Made by a program: the position numbers and the translations under genes. Source: Myxococcales bacterium (GTDB lineage: Bacteria; Myxococcota_A; Polyangia; Palsa-1104; JAEUJZ01). Taken from it: DNA of 64,000 nucleotides. The notes beneath the pieces are model-generated. The model worked only from the letters and a program-made list of their open reading frames with translations. It searched no databases and was not told the DNA's origin. The DNA lies in assembly GCA_016794465.1 (NCBI GenBank), contig JAEUKA010000036.1, positions 186,001 through 250,000 on the forward strand. Reading direction: 5' to 3'. Below are positions 30,914 to 39,919 of the stretch, in pieces (the first letter of the stretch is position 1; each line of letters starts with the position of its first letter).

Positions 30914-31708
30914 CTAGTGCGCGTGTGCAAGCGCGCTCTCCAGCGCTTCAGCCGGCAGAATCCCCCGCGCCGCCAGCATCGCTTGAACGATGTAGCCAAT
31001 GACCTGGCTCGGCCGCGTTCCGGGTCCAAAGCCAGCGTCGTAGCCTAGCTCGCGCGCCAGCTTGTGGTCGATGCGCGGTCCGCCAAGGATAAGCTGCACA
31101 TCCCGCAGTCCCTGTCGTCGCGCCAGCTGAATCATCCGCTGGGCATTTTCGCGGTGAACATCGCGCTGCGTCACGATCTGCGACACCAAGATCGCATCGG
31201 CCGCTAGCTCTCGAGCCCGAACGAGCAGCGCCGCATTGTCGACCTGAGCCCCAAGGTTGAACGCCGCCACCCACGGATACGCCTCAAGGCCCTTGTCCCC
31301 CGCATAACCCTTCATGTTCAAGATCGCATCAATGCCGACGGTATGCGCATCGCTGCCAGTGCATGCACCGACGACGACAATCTTGCGCCCAACGTGGTGA
31401 CGGATGATCGCATTCACCTCTTTAAACGACCACGCCGGAGTCGTTACTTCCGGCACCACGATCGCAGCGAAGTCGACGGTCTGTGCCGTGCTGGCATAGA
31501 CCACAAAGAAGCTGAAGCCATCGCCGGCTGGTTCCATCGTTGAAACAGCGACGTTTTGCAGACCAATCTGCTCACACAGACGCAGCGCCGCTTCCTTGGC
31601 CCGCCCCGAAGCAGACACCGGCAGGGTAAACGACAGCTGAATGCGTCCATCATCCTTGCGATCTCCGTACGGTCGAATGGGCTGGGTAGCAGGGGTGCGG
31701 GCCGTCAT
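30914..31708 (-). CDS. kamE: KamE-like B12-binding subunit (lysine 5,6-aminomutase beta type)
   Basis: 264 residues. An OAM dimerisation segment (IQLSFTLPVSASGRAKEAA) precedes a cobalamin Rossmann domain. GSDAHTVGIDAILNMKGYAG carries the B12-binding D-x-H-x-x-G (Asp120, His122, Gly125) and Lys133 in NMKGYAG, which matches the PLP-binding lysine of KamE. YPWVAAFNLGAQVDNAALL and VSQIVTQRDVH are further KamE matches. Clostridial KamD/KamE migrate the terminal amino group of D-lysine or beta-lysine in B12-dependent lysine degradation. The alpha subunit KamD is not adjacent or elsewhere in the window, so this may pair with a distant gene or be a stand-alone B12 protein. An AT-rich palindrome lies just upstream. 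Confidence 0.82.
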   Translation of the reverse strand: MTARTPATQPIRPYGDRKDDGRIQLSFTLPVSASGRAKEAALRLCEQIGLQNVAVSTMEPAGDGFSFFVVYASTAQTVDFAAIVVPEVTTPAWSFKEVNAIIRHHVGRKIVVVGACTGSDAHTVGIDAILNMKGYAGDKGLEAYPWVAAFNLGAQVDNAALLVRARELAADAILVSQIVTQRDVHRENAQRMIQLARRQGLRDVQLILGGPRIDHKLARELGYDAGFGPGTRPSQVIGYIVQAMLAARGILPAEALESALAHAH

Positions 31709-31770
31709 GTCGGTGAGCCTACCACTGGATGGCTGACATGGGCGAGCATTCCCGTGCTCCTATTCGCCCG

Positions 31771-31805
31771 GTCAATATTAGTCATTTTATACGACTCATA
31801 TTGAC
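31771..31805. promoter_or_regulatory. AT-rich 13-bp inverted repeat upstream of kamE
   Basis: Left arm GTCAATATTAGTC and right arm GACTCATATTGAC are inverted repeats matching at 12 of 13 positions, separated by a 9-bp loop ATTTTATAC. It lies 63 bp before the kamE ATG and just after the stop of the kinase 3' part, both on the minus strand. It is conspicuously AT-rich in a GC-rich genome. It could be an operator/promoter of kamE or a terminator of the kinase transcript; no U-run follows the stem. Confidence 0.5.
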
Positions 31806-31824
31806 AAGCTGCGCAGCCATCGGA

Positions 31825-34616
31825 CTACCCAGGATTCCAGGTCAGGTAGGGCCGAAGCTTATGGCGCAGGAGCGGTCTCGCCTTGATCGCGTCCTCCGTC
31901 AGCAGCTTGGCCTGTCCGATCAGCGCCGGGGCTTCAGACTGTGGCAACAACTTCGCTTTGAGCAGGAGCAAGATCGCTTGTTCACTTTGTAGGTCATGAC
32001 GAAGCTTTCCCGGTCGATCCAGCGCCTGCTTCGCCAACAGTAGACCTTCCTCCACAGCAGTCCGCGCGGTCTTCGGAAGCTCTTTGGAATTCCCAAGCGA
32101 CCTCGGCTGCGGAGCGGAGAGCCACTCTGCATAGCGACGCAGTCCTTCCAGCTGCAGCAGCTGTCTGTGAGCGCGCATTCCGCCCTCTGCAATGTTCCTT
32201 AGACTCGCCATCTCACGCAGCTTGAGGAGTGAGGACTCCGGCGACACCTCTCCCCCTGTACGAACCAAAAAGCGCAGCCGCAGCAGCGAAACCTCAGCGA
32301 GCAGATCCTCTTTTACCCCACGCGAGCCACGCACAAACTCGGGCCGCTCCATCATCGCCTCGGCCTCACTCAGGACCTTCTGCGGACTCTGTCCTTGCTC
32401 GATCAGCGCCTCTGCAAGGCGAAGCAGAGTCGTCACATACATCTGCAACATGGAAAACGACGCGGGGTATTTCTGAGCAAGTGCGCCGGCATGCTCACTG
32501 ACCACCTGAGCCTTCGCCACCGCATCCTGCGCCGTGCGCAGCAGATAGCTGACTTCTTCGAGCTCAAACTCGAGCCGATTCTGTTCAGACATCGCGAAGT
32601 TGGGATTCTTCTGCAGCACCTCTTGCAAGACCGACTGTCCCAGCTGCCAGGTCGCATGAGGATCGACACCATGCACCAGCTCCTCCTGCGCAAGGATCAG
32701 ATAGTAGGCCCCCAAGTTGTTGCGAAGGAGGAGGTGCTCCGGCTTCTGTTTGATCGATCGCTTGGCATACTCTACCGTCTGACGCAGATCGTCTCTGGCA
32801 TCGATTCCGTGCATCTGCTTGTTCAGCGCCACATACGATGCGGCCAGCGCCAGCTGGGACCAAGAATCTGCTTCTTGCGGGGCCAGTTCCATCGCTCGCT
32901 TCGCCGCCGCAAGTGACTCCTGATAGTCCTGTTCGCTGCTTTCATCCAGGTACATCAGATGATTTGCTCTCGCCATGTGGAGTCGCATCCGCACCCGCGA
33001 GGTCTGGATTCGCTCTGGAAGTAGCTTCTGCGACTCTGCCAAGATCCGCAGTCCTTCCTGGGTCACTGGCCGAGGATCTTGATGATACCAAGCGAGTAGG
33101 AATGCCCAAGAGGAATGCACCTCTGCAAGCTGATCGTACACGCTTCCATCCGTCGAGAGCAGCAGTGTCAACGTCTTCGACTTCTCGACCGCGCTTTGGT
33201 ACATCGGCTGCCGCTTCACCAGGGCTTTGGGATCTGTCAGTCCTTCTTTGATCTGCATCAGCGCAAAGTCGGCATACATGCGATAAAACTCTGGATAGCT
33301 GCGCGCCGTACTGATGGCATTTTCGATCAGCTGCTGCCGCGCGATGATCTGTTCCTCGCTCGCATTCCTACCGGTCATTGTCAGTTCCTGCGCCAGCGTC
33401 GCGATGATCCGCAGCTCTTGCACCATCGGCTCCAGCTGCCACGGAGACTCCTCCTTCGCTTTCCGCGCCGCTGCCAGTGCCTGTTCCAGATCCGGCTTGT
33501 CGGCATAGCGCAGCAGCAGCGACTGCACATAGGAAGGGGATGCCAGCTCTGCATTCCGTCCCAGCTCCAGTTCCCGACGGGCGCGGGGGAGGTACAGCTG
33601 CGCCAGCTCTGCCACCCGTAGCTTGGCATCAGCGGGCTCCGTACGACGCATAATGTCCGCAGCTTTGGCTTGGTAGAGCTGCGTGAGCGACTCCCCAAGT
33701 GCCAGATGCGAGCCCATGGTGTTTTCACCCAGATCGATCGCTCGCTGCAGATGACTGACGGCAGACTCGAACTCCTGAAGTGCCAAATAGCCCTGTCCCA
33801 GCGCACTCTCAATCGTGCCATGCAAGAACGGATCGGACTCTGTAAGCTGTCCTTGCAGCTTGTGCAAGCGGCTGCGAACCACTTCATAGTCTCGTCGCAG
33901 ATCATGCGGCGGAAGGCTGTACGCGACCCGCAGAAACAGCTTCATCTCGGTCACACTCTGTCCCAGCTGTGAGGCCAGTCGCTCCTGTTCCGCAGCCTGA
34001 ACTTCTGCCCGCTTCCGCTGCGCGCGCGCTTGTCCCCACATCGTCAAGACCGTAAAGACCGCCAGCAGCACCACCACTCCTACTGCGAACGGAGCCCGGT
34101 GTCGCGCCGCCAGCCTCCGCAGCTTGTACAGCGTCGTTGCAGGCCGCGCCAAGATCGGCTCGCCGCGCAGATACCGACCAAGATCTTCTGCCAGAGCTTG
34201 CGCAGAGTCGTAGCGATGCGCCGGCTCTTTGCGCAGACACTTGTGGGCAATCACCTCCAGATCGATCGGGATTCCGGATTCCTTTTGACGAAGCAGCGTC
34301 GGGTCTTGATGCAGCACTGCCATCAGCAAGTCCACTTCGTTTTCAGCCTCGAACGGAGGCTTCCCACAGAGCAGCTCATACAGCATCGCCCCCAGACTGT
34401 AGACATCCGCCCGCCTATCCAGATGTCGTGCCTGACCACGCGCTTGCTCCGGCGCCATGTAGTGCGGAGTGCCCATGATCACGCCGGTCTGCGTCAGCCG
34501 CTGCGGACCCAAAGAGTCGCGTGCCAGCCCAAAGTCCATCAACACTGGCCGCAGTCCTCCCGCTCCTTGCGAAGCCGAGTCCGCGACCGATTCACAGACC
34601 ATGACATTGGCCGGCT
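31825..34616 (-). pseudogene. 3' part of interrupted Ser/Thr protein kinase: C-lobe, membrane helix, TPR-rich region
   Basis: Reading from the junction, the frame begins inside subdomain VIb with PANVMV and continues through DFGLARD, GTPHYMAPEQARG and the C-lobe (RADVYSLGAMLYELL). A transmembrane helix follows (APFAVGVVVLLAVFTVLTMWG), then a coiled-coil/linker (RKRAEVQAAEQ) and ~650 residues of TPR-like helical repeats to the stop at 31825. Upstream of the junction the open frame runs on to an ATG at 34803 only by chance through inserted DNA and encodes no N-lobe. The glycine loop, beta-3 Lys and catalytic HRD are therefore missing from this piece. Joined to 39911-40517 it gives 1,129 residues. 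The absence of further stops over 2.8 kb implies a recent break or selection on the TPR part. Confidence 0.9.
34608..34616. repeat. 9-bp direct repeat, left copy flanking the insertion
   Basis: TGGCCGGCT here and at 39911-39919, same orientation. On the kinase strand it reads AGCCGGCCA, encoding part of the KPA of HRDLKPAN. The flanking bases differ on both sides of each copy, so the identity is exactly 9 bp. This is what a target-site duplication looks like. Confidence 0.85.
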
Positions 34617-34746
34617 CAAGCTCACCACCGACGAAGATGAGCTGACTCCTTCCCTTCGATCGAGTCACAAGCAGAGGGAAGTCCTGCCGCCTAGGAATGT
34701 CGTCAGACTTGAACGCAGCGCCGGTCTGTGAATACGGTATCGCCAC

Positions 34747-37296
34747 ATGATGTTGCGACAATCCTTGCCAGCGCCGCGAGTCCGCACTTCGACGCGTCTC
34801 CACCGACTACTGGCCGCCTGGTTGACCTTCTGTTCAAAGCGGACGTGGCTGCCGCTGTTGCTTCTGTTCGGACTGTGGATTGCGGCGATCATTCCGACCC
34901 TGCGCTTGGAGCTTCATACCGACATGGCAGAGCTGCTTCCCGACGAGCATCCCGCCGTCGTGGCGCTGCGTCGGCTGGCCGGTAGACAGAAGGCCTCCAC
35001 CAACCTTGCGCTGCTGTTTGAGAGTCCCGATCCTGCTGCCAACTTGCGCTTTGCAGCGGCCATAAAACCAGCGCTCGAACGGCTGGTTCCGCAGGTGTTC
35101 AGTGACATCGAATGGAGTCCTGATCGCTCGGTTCCGGACTACACCGCGCGCTGGAAGTGGCTCTATGTGGACAAGGAAGATCTCGACGCTGCCGAGCAGC
35201 TGCTCGACCGCATTGCCGCCAGTCGCTCCTCGCCGCTGATGATCGATCTAGAAGGTGATGCAGAGGAAGAGCTGAAAAGACTGCGGGCGCGGCTGGATGA
35301 AAAGATTCCGGCCACTGCCAGCACGAGCTCCGCGATTCCGAAAGGAGGCTCAGGAACGACTCCTACACCAGCAGTTCCTGTCGCTTCACCACGCGATCAT
35401 TTCATCGGACAGGAAGGCGGAAAGCACTCCTTAGGAGTCATGCTCTGGCGACGGGGAGATGGTCTGGCCAGTCTTGGTGATCGCGAGTCCGTGGCAGCAG
35501 TCCGGGCCGCCGTTGCGCAGCTTGCACCGACTTCCTTTCATCCGCAGATGACTGTCCTTTTGTCAGGTCCAATTGCGATGGCGCTCGATGAACACGATGC
35601 GATCCGCAGTGATCTGACGCTCGCAACAGCGGTGTGTACCAGTCTGGTGCTGCTAGTGATCTTCTTGCATTTTCGTCGCTGGGCGCTGCTCTGGGTGATT
35701 GGTGCACCGGCGGTTCTGGGACTGTTTCTGGCGCTCGCGCTGGCGCAGCTCTCCATTCACTACTTAAATGCGAATACTGCATTCCTCATATCGATCATTC
35801 TTGGCAATGGCATCAACACGCCGATCATTCTGCTCGCTCGTTATGGAGAAGAGCGCCGCGCGGGTGTAGGAGTCGAGAGCGCCCTCTTGACCGCGATGAC
35901 CTCGACGCTGGCTGCCACCGCTACCGCTACCGCAGGAGCCAGCATTGCGTACGGATCGCTCCTCTTTACCAGCTTCCGAGGCTTCAATCAGTTCGGCTTG
36001 GTTGGGGGTGCCGGCATGCTGCTGGTGTGGCTGGTGACGTTCCTGTTGGTGCCCCCGATGGTGCTGTTTGGGGAGAGAGTCCGACCCGGCTGCATGACTC
36101 CCAAGCCGAGTCTCCTTGGGACTCCTTTTCGGGGGCTGGCGGCTCTCTGTATCCGTCGCCCAGCAGTGACATTGCTGATCGCAGGAGGACTCCTACTGGC
36201 AGTCCTTCCTTCCTTGCGAACCTATCTGCATGATCCGGTGGAGTGGAACTTTGCCAACCTGCGCAACAAAGAGACAGAGACGCAGCGCAGCTGGGCCAAG
36301 ATGTATGCGATTGGAATGGGCAATGTCGGCGCCGGTCACATCGCTACTGATGCCGTGCTGCTCGTCGATGATCCCGCGCAAGCAGAAGCGGTAGCAGAGG
36401 CTCTCCGCAGCAAAGATCGCGCCCTTCCTCCGCAGCGGCACATCATCAAAGAAGTTCGGACTCTCCGCACATTCCTTCCCAACCAGCAGGAAGCCAAGCT
36501 GGCGATCTTGACGCGACTGCGCCAGAAAATCGACAAGCACAGACACCTTCTCAGCGACGGTGAATGGCAAGAACTGGAGCCCTTCCGTCCCCCCGATCAC
36601 CTGCGCCTCCTGACAGTGAATGATCTGCCAACCAGAGTCCTGGAGAGCTTCACAGAAGTCGATGGACAGCGTGGCCGTCTCATCGGTGTCGATGCCGAGA
36701 ACTTTCAGGACTGGGATGGCCACGATCTGCTGCGACTTGCGGAAGCCCTGCGCGTAGAGGCTCTGGGAAAGACCTGGGTGGCTGCATCTACCGGCACAGT
36801 CTTTGGCGGAATGATCGAAGCGATCGTACATGATGGTCCGCGCGTGACCTTGGCCGCACTGCTAGGAGTCTCTCTGCTGGCACTCTGTTCGTTCGGACTG
36901 CGCGGCAGTCTGCCAGTCCTCTCGTCGCTGCTTCTTGGTCTTGGCTGGCTCGGTGGGCTTCTGTGTCTGCTCAAGCTCAAGCTCAACTTCGTGAACTTTG
37001 TGGCACTCCCGATCACGCTGGGAGTCGGCATGGACTACGCATCGAACATCTGGTCCCGCTTCGGCAAGGAAGATCGCCCAGACATCGTTGCGGTCATTGG
37101 GGATACAGGTACTGCAGTGGCGCTGTGTTCCTTGACCACCATCATCGGATACAGCTCGCTACTCTTGGCCAACAACCGTGCGCTCCAGACCTTCGGAATG
37201 ATCGCGGATTTGGGCGAGCTGACGTGTCTCTTGGCGGCGCTGTTGGTGTTACCAGCTTGGGTCCGTCTGCGTCGAAAAACCGTCGCCAAGCAGTGA
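34747..37296 (+). CDS. RND-superfamily exporter with MMPL domains
   Basis: 849 residues. A first helix (LPLLLLFGLWIAAIIPTLRLEL) leads to a periplasmic domain beginning TDMAELLPDEHPAVVALRRLAG. Two blocks of several transmembrane helices follow (~290-430 and ~690-845), each with the family's internal duplication: FLISIILGNGINTPIILLARYGEERR and FVALPITLGVGMDYASNIWSRFGKED are equivalent helix-4 regions. This is the 12-helix MMPL/RND plan used to export lipids and hydrophobic metabolites by proton motive force. No membrane-fusion protein or TolC-like partner is nearby. It lies inside the inserted cassette, convergent with the radical SAM gene (24 bp apart), and probably handles the product or substrate of those enzymes. 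Confidence 0.88.
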   Translation: MMLRQSLPAPRVRTSTRLHRLLAAWLTFCSKRTWLPLLLLFGLWIAAIIPTLRLELHTDMAELLPDEHPAVVALRRLAGRQKASTNLALLFESPDPAANLRFAAAIKPALERLVPQVFSDIEWSPDRSVPDYTARWKWLYVDKEDLDAAEQLLDRIAASRSSPLMIDLEGDAEEELKRLRARLDEKIPATASTSSAIPKGGSGTTPTPAVPVASPRDHFIGQEGGKHSLGVMLWRRGDGLASLGDRESVAAVRAAVAQLAPTSFHPQMTVLLSGPIAMALDEHDAIRSDLTLATAVCTSLVLLVIFLHFRRWALLWVIGAPAVLGLFLALALAQLSIHYLNANTAFLISIILGNGINTPIILLARYGEERRAGVGVESALLTAMTSTLAATATATAGASIAYGSLLFTSFRGFNQFGLVGGAGMLLVWLVTFLLVPPMVLFGERVRPGCMTPKPSLLGTPFRGLAALCIRRPAVTLLIAGGLLLAVLPSLRTYLHDPVEWNFANLRNKETETQRSWAKMYAIGMGNVGAGHIATDAVLLVDDPAQAEAVAEALRSKDRALPPQRHIIKEVRTLRTFLPNQQEAKLAILTRLRQKIDKHRHLLSDGEWQELEPFRPPDHLRLLTVNDLPTRVLESFTEVDGQRGRLIGVDAENFQDWDGHDLLRLAEALRVEALGKTWVAASTGTVFGGMIEAIVHDGPRVTLAALLGVSLLALCSFGLRGSLPVLSSLLLGLGWLGGLLCLLKLKLNFVNFVALPITLGVGMDYASNIWSRFGKEDRPDIVAVIGDTGTAVALCSLTTIIGYSSLLLANNRALQTFGMIADLGELTCLLAALLVLPAWVRLRRKTVAKQ

Positions 37297-37320
37297 CTCT
37301 CTTCCACGAAAGCATCGCCG

Positions 37321-38373
37321 TTAGGACAGTCCGGCGCGCGGTGTCAAATCGGTGCGAACGTAGTTGCGCAAGCGCTGCGTTAGCTGATCGATCGCTACGA
37401 AATCCGCAGCATCCAGCTCGTGCCGGGGACAGGTCGCACAGATCGGAATGTCACTCACTTCATTGTGAAGGTGTGCATCCCGCAGCTTGCGCATCGGCGG
37501 CCCATTCCAGATGTCGTTTAGCGACTGCTGACTGAAGTTCCCAAGCACATTCTGTTTCTCAAATACATTGGCGCAGGGAACCACCGTTCCGTCCCACAGA
37601 ATGGTCAGCTCACTCCACAGCAATCGACAAGGCGACGTGAGCTGCGGAGGCCGTTTGTAGGCCTTCCCAAGCTGCACTTGACCCGCCCAGTCTCGCGCCG
37701 TCTTGATCATCACCTGCCCCTCCCAATCTTTGGCGAACTGCTCGATCTCATGACGATTCTCCTCGATGACGATCAGCTGAACCACCACTGTGGTGTGATT
37801 GGGAAGCTGTCTCTTCAGCGCAAAAAACTCGCGGACGTTGTGAACAGTGGTCGCAAAGTCGCCCCCCACCCGAATGCGTTCGTAGGTATCCGGAGTCGCC
37901 CCATCCATCGAGATCACCAAGAAGTCGAGTCCACTCTCGAGCAGCACGCGACCTTTCCGTTGATCAAGGTAGGTTGCATTGGTTGACAGGCCCATTCCGA
38001 CGCCACGCGAGCGTCCATAACGAATGAAGTCACCAATCCGACCGTGAAACAGAGACTCTCCCAAGTGATGCAGATATGCGAACTCCAAAAACGGTGCCGC
38101 CTCATCAATGATCTTGCGAAACAGCTCTGGCTTCATGTAGCCGACCGCGCGCTTCATCTTTGCATGCGGACACATCGGACAGGCCAGGTTGCAGTAGTTG
38201 GTCAGCTCTATTTTGAAGTGCGCCGGCCAGCCTTTCACAGTGCGGTGATGCCGTTCCAGATCGGAAACCAGCGTCTGACGATTGCGTCGCCAGAGCGCCG
38301 CCAGCTCTGCGGCAGAGTACTCCTCGTCACACTGTGCGAAGCCAGGCGATGTGCTGATGGAACTTGGGTTCAT
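37321..38373 (-). CDS. Radical SAM protein with C-terminal SPASM-type cluster domain
   Basis: 350 residues. The 4Fe-4S/SAM motif is CNLACPMC (Cys61, Cys65, Cys68) following FKIELTNY. The barrel continues with YLHHLGESLFHGRIGDFIRYG, GLSTNATYLD and LVISMDGATPDTYERIRVGGDF. A SPASM-like C-terminal domain has PCRLLWSELTILWDGTVVPC, then DIWNGPPMRKLRD and a closing IPICATCPRHE, supplying further Cys ligands. SPASM enzymes modify peptides, proteins or small substrates by radical chemistry; no precursor-peptide gene is visible beside it. Its ATG overlaps the aminotransferase stop (ATGA), so the two are coupled in one transcript. Confidence 0.9.
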   Translation of the reverse strand: MNPSSISTSPGFAQCDEEYSAAELAALWRRNRQTLVSDLERHHRTVKGWPAHFKIELTNYCNLACPMCPHAKMKRAVGYMKPELFRKIIDEAAPFLEFAYLHHLGESLFHGRIGDFIRYGRSRGVGMGLSTNATYLDQRKGRVLLESGLDFLVISMDGATPDTYERIRVGGDFATTVHNVREFFALKRQLPNHTTVVVQLIVIEENRHEIEQFAKDWEGQVMIKTARDWAGQVQLGKAYKRPPQLTSPCRLLWSELTILWDGTVVPCANVFEKQNVLGNFSQQSLNDIWNGPPMRKLRDAHLHNEVSDIPICATCPRHELDAADFVAIDQLTQRLRNYVRTDLTPRAGLS

Positions 38374-39764
38374 GAGGCCGACGAGTGCATCAGGAACTCT
38401 CCGAAAGCCTCATCGAGAATCGCTACTCCTTCCAGTGCTTGCTCGCGCGTGATCACCAGCGGAGGATTGATCCGCACTCTGGGAGAGTAGCTCATCGTTA
38501 AGAGTCCTCGACGCAGACACAGCTGAAAGATCTGTTCACACTGCGACTTGGGAAGTGGTATTCGCGACTTCTTGTCACGCACCAGCTCGAACGCAAGCAG
38601 CAGTCCTTTTCCGCGCACTTCATCCACAAAGGGATACTTGTCCGCAAGACTCTGTAGCGCTTGGCGCAGCTCCTCACCAACCAGGGCCGCATGATCAGAG
38701 AGCTTTTCCTCGACGATAACTCGCGTCACAGCATCAGCCGCAGCAGTTGCCAGCGGACCACTTCCGTACGATGAAGAGGAAAACGAAGGACGTGACCAGG
38801 GGTCCGATTGGGCAATCTCTTTGGTCGACAAAAGTCCACTCACTGGGAATCCGGAACCGACTCCCTTTCCGAACGTAATGATGTCGGAAGTGATGGCAAA
38901 GTGCTGCTGTCCCCACAGCTGTCCGGTGCGACCAAAGCCGGTGATCATCTCATCACAGATCAGCAGCGCACCGCACTCTCTGGCAAGCTCCTGAATCGCC
39001 CCCAGCCAGCCCACAGGAGGAATCACATTCCCGGCTGTTCCTTGGATCGGCTCGACGACAATCGCGGCCAGACTGCCAGTACTCTGCATCTTGAGAGTCT
39101 GGCGCGTAAACTCCACACAGTGCAGTCCGCAGCTCGCAGGAGACAGCGCAAACGGACAGCGATAACAGTCCGGATAGGGCGCAAGAATCTGTCCCGGAGC
39201 AAGGGGTCCCAGCCCATGCTTGAACTCACTTCCCATCAGCCCGAGGACTCCCGCAGTCTTGCCGTGAAAAGCCCCCCAAAACGACAGAATCTCAAACTTT
39301 CCCGTGTACGCTCGCGCAAGCCGGAGTGCACTCTCAACGGCCTCTGCTCCTCCCGAATACAGTTGGGTTTGACAGAGTTCAGGACTCGGCGCGTTGTCGG
39401 CAATTCGCTTGAGCAGGCGCACCCGCGCAGCAGTTGTAAAGCTACCAGCAGTCAGCTTGGCAGACTGTTCCGCCAGGGCCTGCTGCAGCGCCGGATGTCC
39501 ATGTCCCAAAGACGCCACTCCGATGCCCGCCACAAAGTCGAGATAGGTATTCCCATCCACGTCGGTGAGCAGCGCTCCGGAACCAGACTCCATGGCAACT
39601 CCCGAGAGCTGGGAAATGGACTGCGTACCAGGAGCCAAAAACGGTGCTTCCTCTGCTCGCAGCGCTCGGGAGTTTGGACCAGGAATCTCTGTTCGCAGAC
39701 GCGCAAACAGTCGTTCCTTTGGGATGAGCTGCCGATGCGATGGCTGACTCAAGCTCTGTTCCAT
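38370..39764 (-). CDS. Class III (fold-type I) PLP aminotransferase
   Basis: 464 residues. Landmarks: TDVDGNTYLDFVAGIGVASLGHGHP, YSGGAEAVESALRLAR, FHGKTAGVLGLMG, a VVEPIQGTAGNVIPP block, cofactor Asp271 in ICDEMITGFGRTG and PLP Lys300 in TFGKGVGSGFPVSG. A Cys-rich loop (CYRCPFALSPASCGLHC, residues 200-216) occurs in a subset of this class. The family transfers amino groups from omega-amino acids, diamines or ornithine/4-aminobutyrate-like substrates. It is the first gene of the minus-strand pair in the cassette, with the radical SAM gene next. TATGAT about 70-80 bp before the ATG is a candidate -10. The substrate is unknown. Confidence 0.9.
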   Translation of the reverse strand: MEQSLSQPSHRQLIPKERLFARLRTEIPGPNSRALRAEEAPFLAPGTQSISQLSGVAMESGSGALLTDVDGNTYLDFVAGIGVASLGHGHPALQQALAEQSAKLTAGSFTTAARVRLLKRIADNAPSPELCQTQLYSGGAEAVESALRLARAYTGKFEILSFWGAFHGKTAGVLGLMGSEFKHGLGPLAPGQILAPYPDCYRCPFALSPASCGLHCVEFTRQTLKMQSTGSLAAIVVEPIQGTAGNVIPPVGWLGAIQELARECGALLICDEMITGFGRTGQLWGQQHFAITSDIITFGKGVGSGFPVSGLLSTKEIAQSDPWSRPSFSSSSYGSGPLATAAADAVTRVIVEEKLSDHAALVGEELRQALQSLADKYPFVDEVRGKGLLLAFELVRDKKSRIPLPKSQCEQIFQLCLRRGLLTMSYSPRVRINPPLVITREQALEGVAILDEAFGEFLMHSSAS

Positions 39765-39910
39765 GCGCTGGCTCGATATGATCTCGTCACGGATTTGAAA
39801 AGGGAATCGTCCAAAGTGAACGGGTCGAGCACAGTATCATAGGTTTTCCGCTCGCCTTCCCTTCGCAAGCAAGGACCCGCATTCCTCGACGGAAACAAGG
39901 AAGTGAAGTG

Positions 39911-39919
39911 TGGCCGGCT
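39911..39919. repeat. 9-bp direct repeat, right copy flanking the insertion
   Basis: Second copy of TGGCCGGCT. On the minus strand the kinase N-part runs through it (CTG AAG CCG GCC A) and then leaves the kinase frame into inserted DNA, where a stop follows at 39837. Confidence 0.85.

Larger units (their letters stand above)
34617..39910. mobile_element. 5.3-kb inserted cassette in a kinase gene (no recognisable transposase)
   Basis: 5,294 bp between two copies of a 9-bp direct repeat. Deleting the insert and one repeat copy joins the kinase fragments in frame (607 + 2,783 = 3,390 bp, divisible by three) and restores HRDLKPANVMV. Contents: an RND/MMPL exporter gene starting 130 bp from the left end, then convergent aminotransferase-radical SAM genes whose first start lies 146 bp from the right end. 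Terminal inverted repeats are weak: the element begins CAAGCTCAC and, read from the other end, CACTTCAC. An 11-bp direct repeat CCTTCCCTTCG occurs 31 bp inside the left end and 45 bp inside the right end. A 9-bp duplication is typical of several DDE transposase families, but no transposase is encoded, so it may have been mobilised in trans. A rearrangement without transposition or an assembly artefact remain alternatives. Confidence 0.75.

Noticed and set aside
31825..34803. A 992-residue gene starting at 34803
   Set aside because: Its first ~62 codons run through the insertion, antisense to the exporter gene's start, and encode nothing kinase-like; the kinase part begins at the 9-bp repeat.
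34747..39764. RND exporter, radical SAM and class III aminotransferase as HpnN/HpnH/HpnO hopanoid tailoring genes
   Set aside because: The types match superficially, but the radical SAM protein has a SPASM-like C-terminus and a CNLACPMC motif unlike HpnH, and no squalene-hopene cyclase or other hpn gene is in the window.
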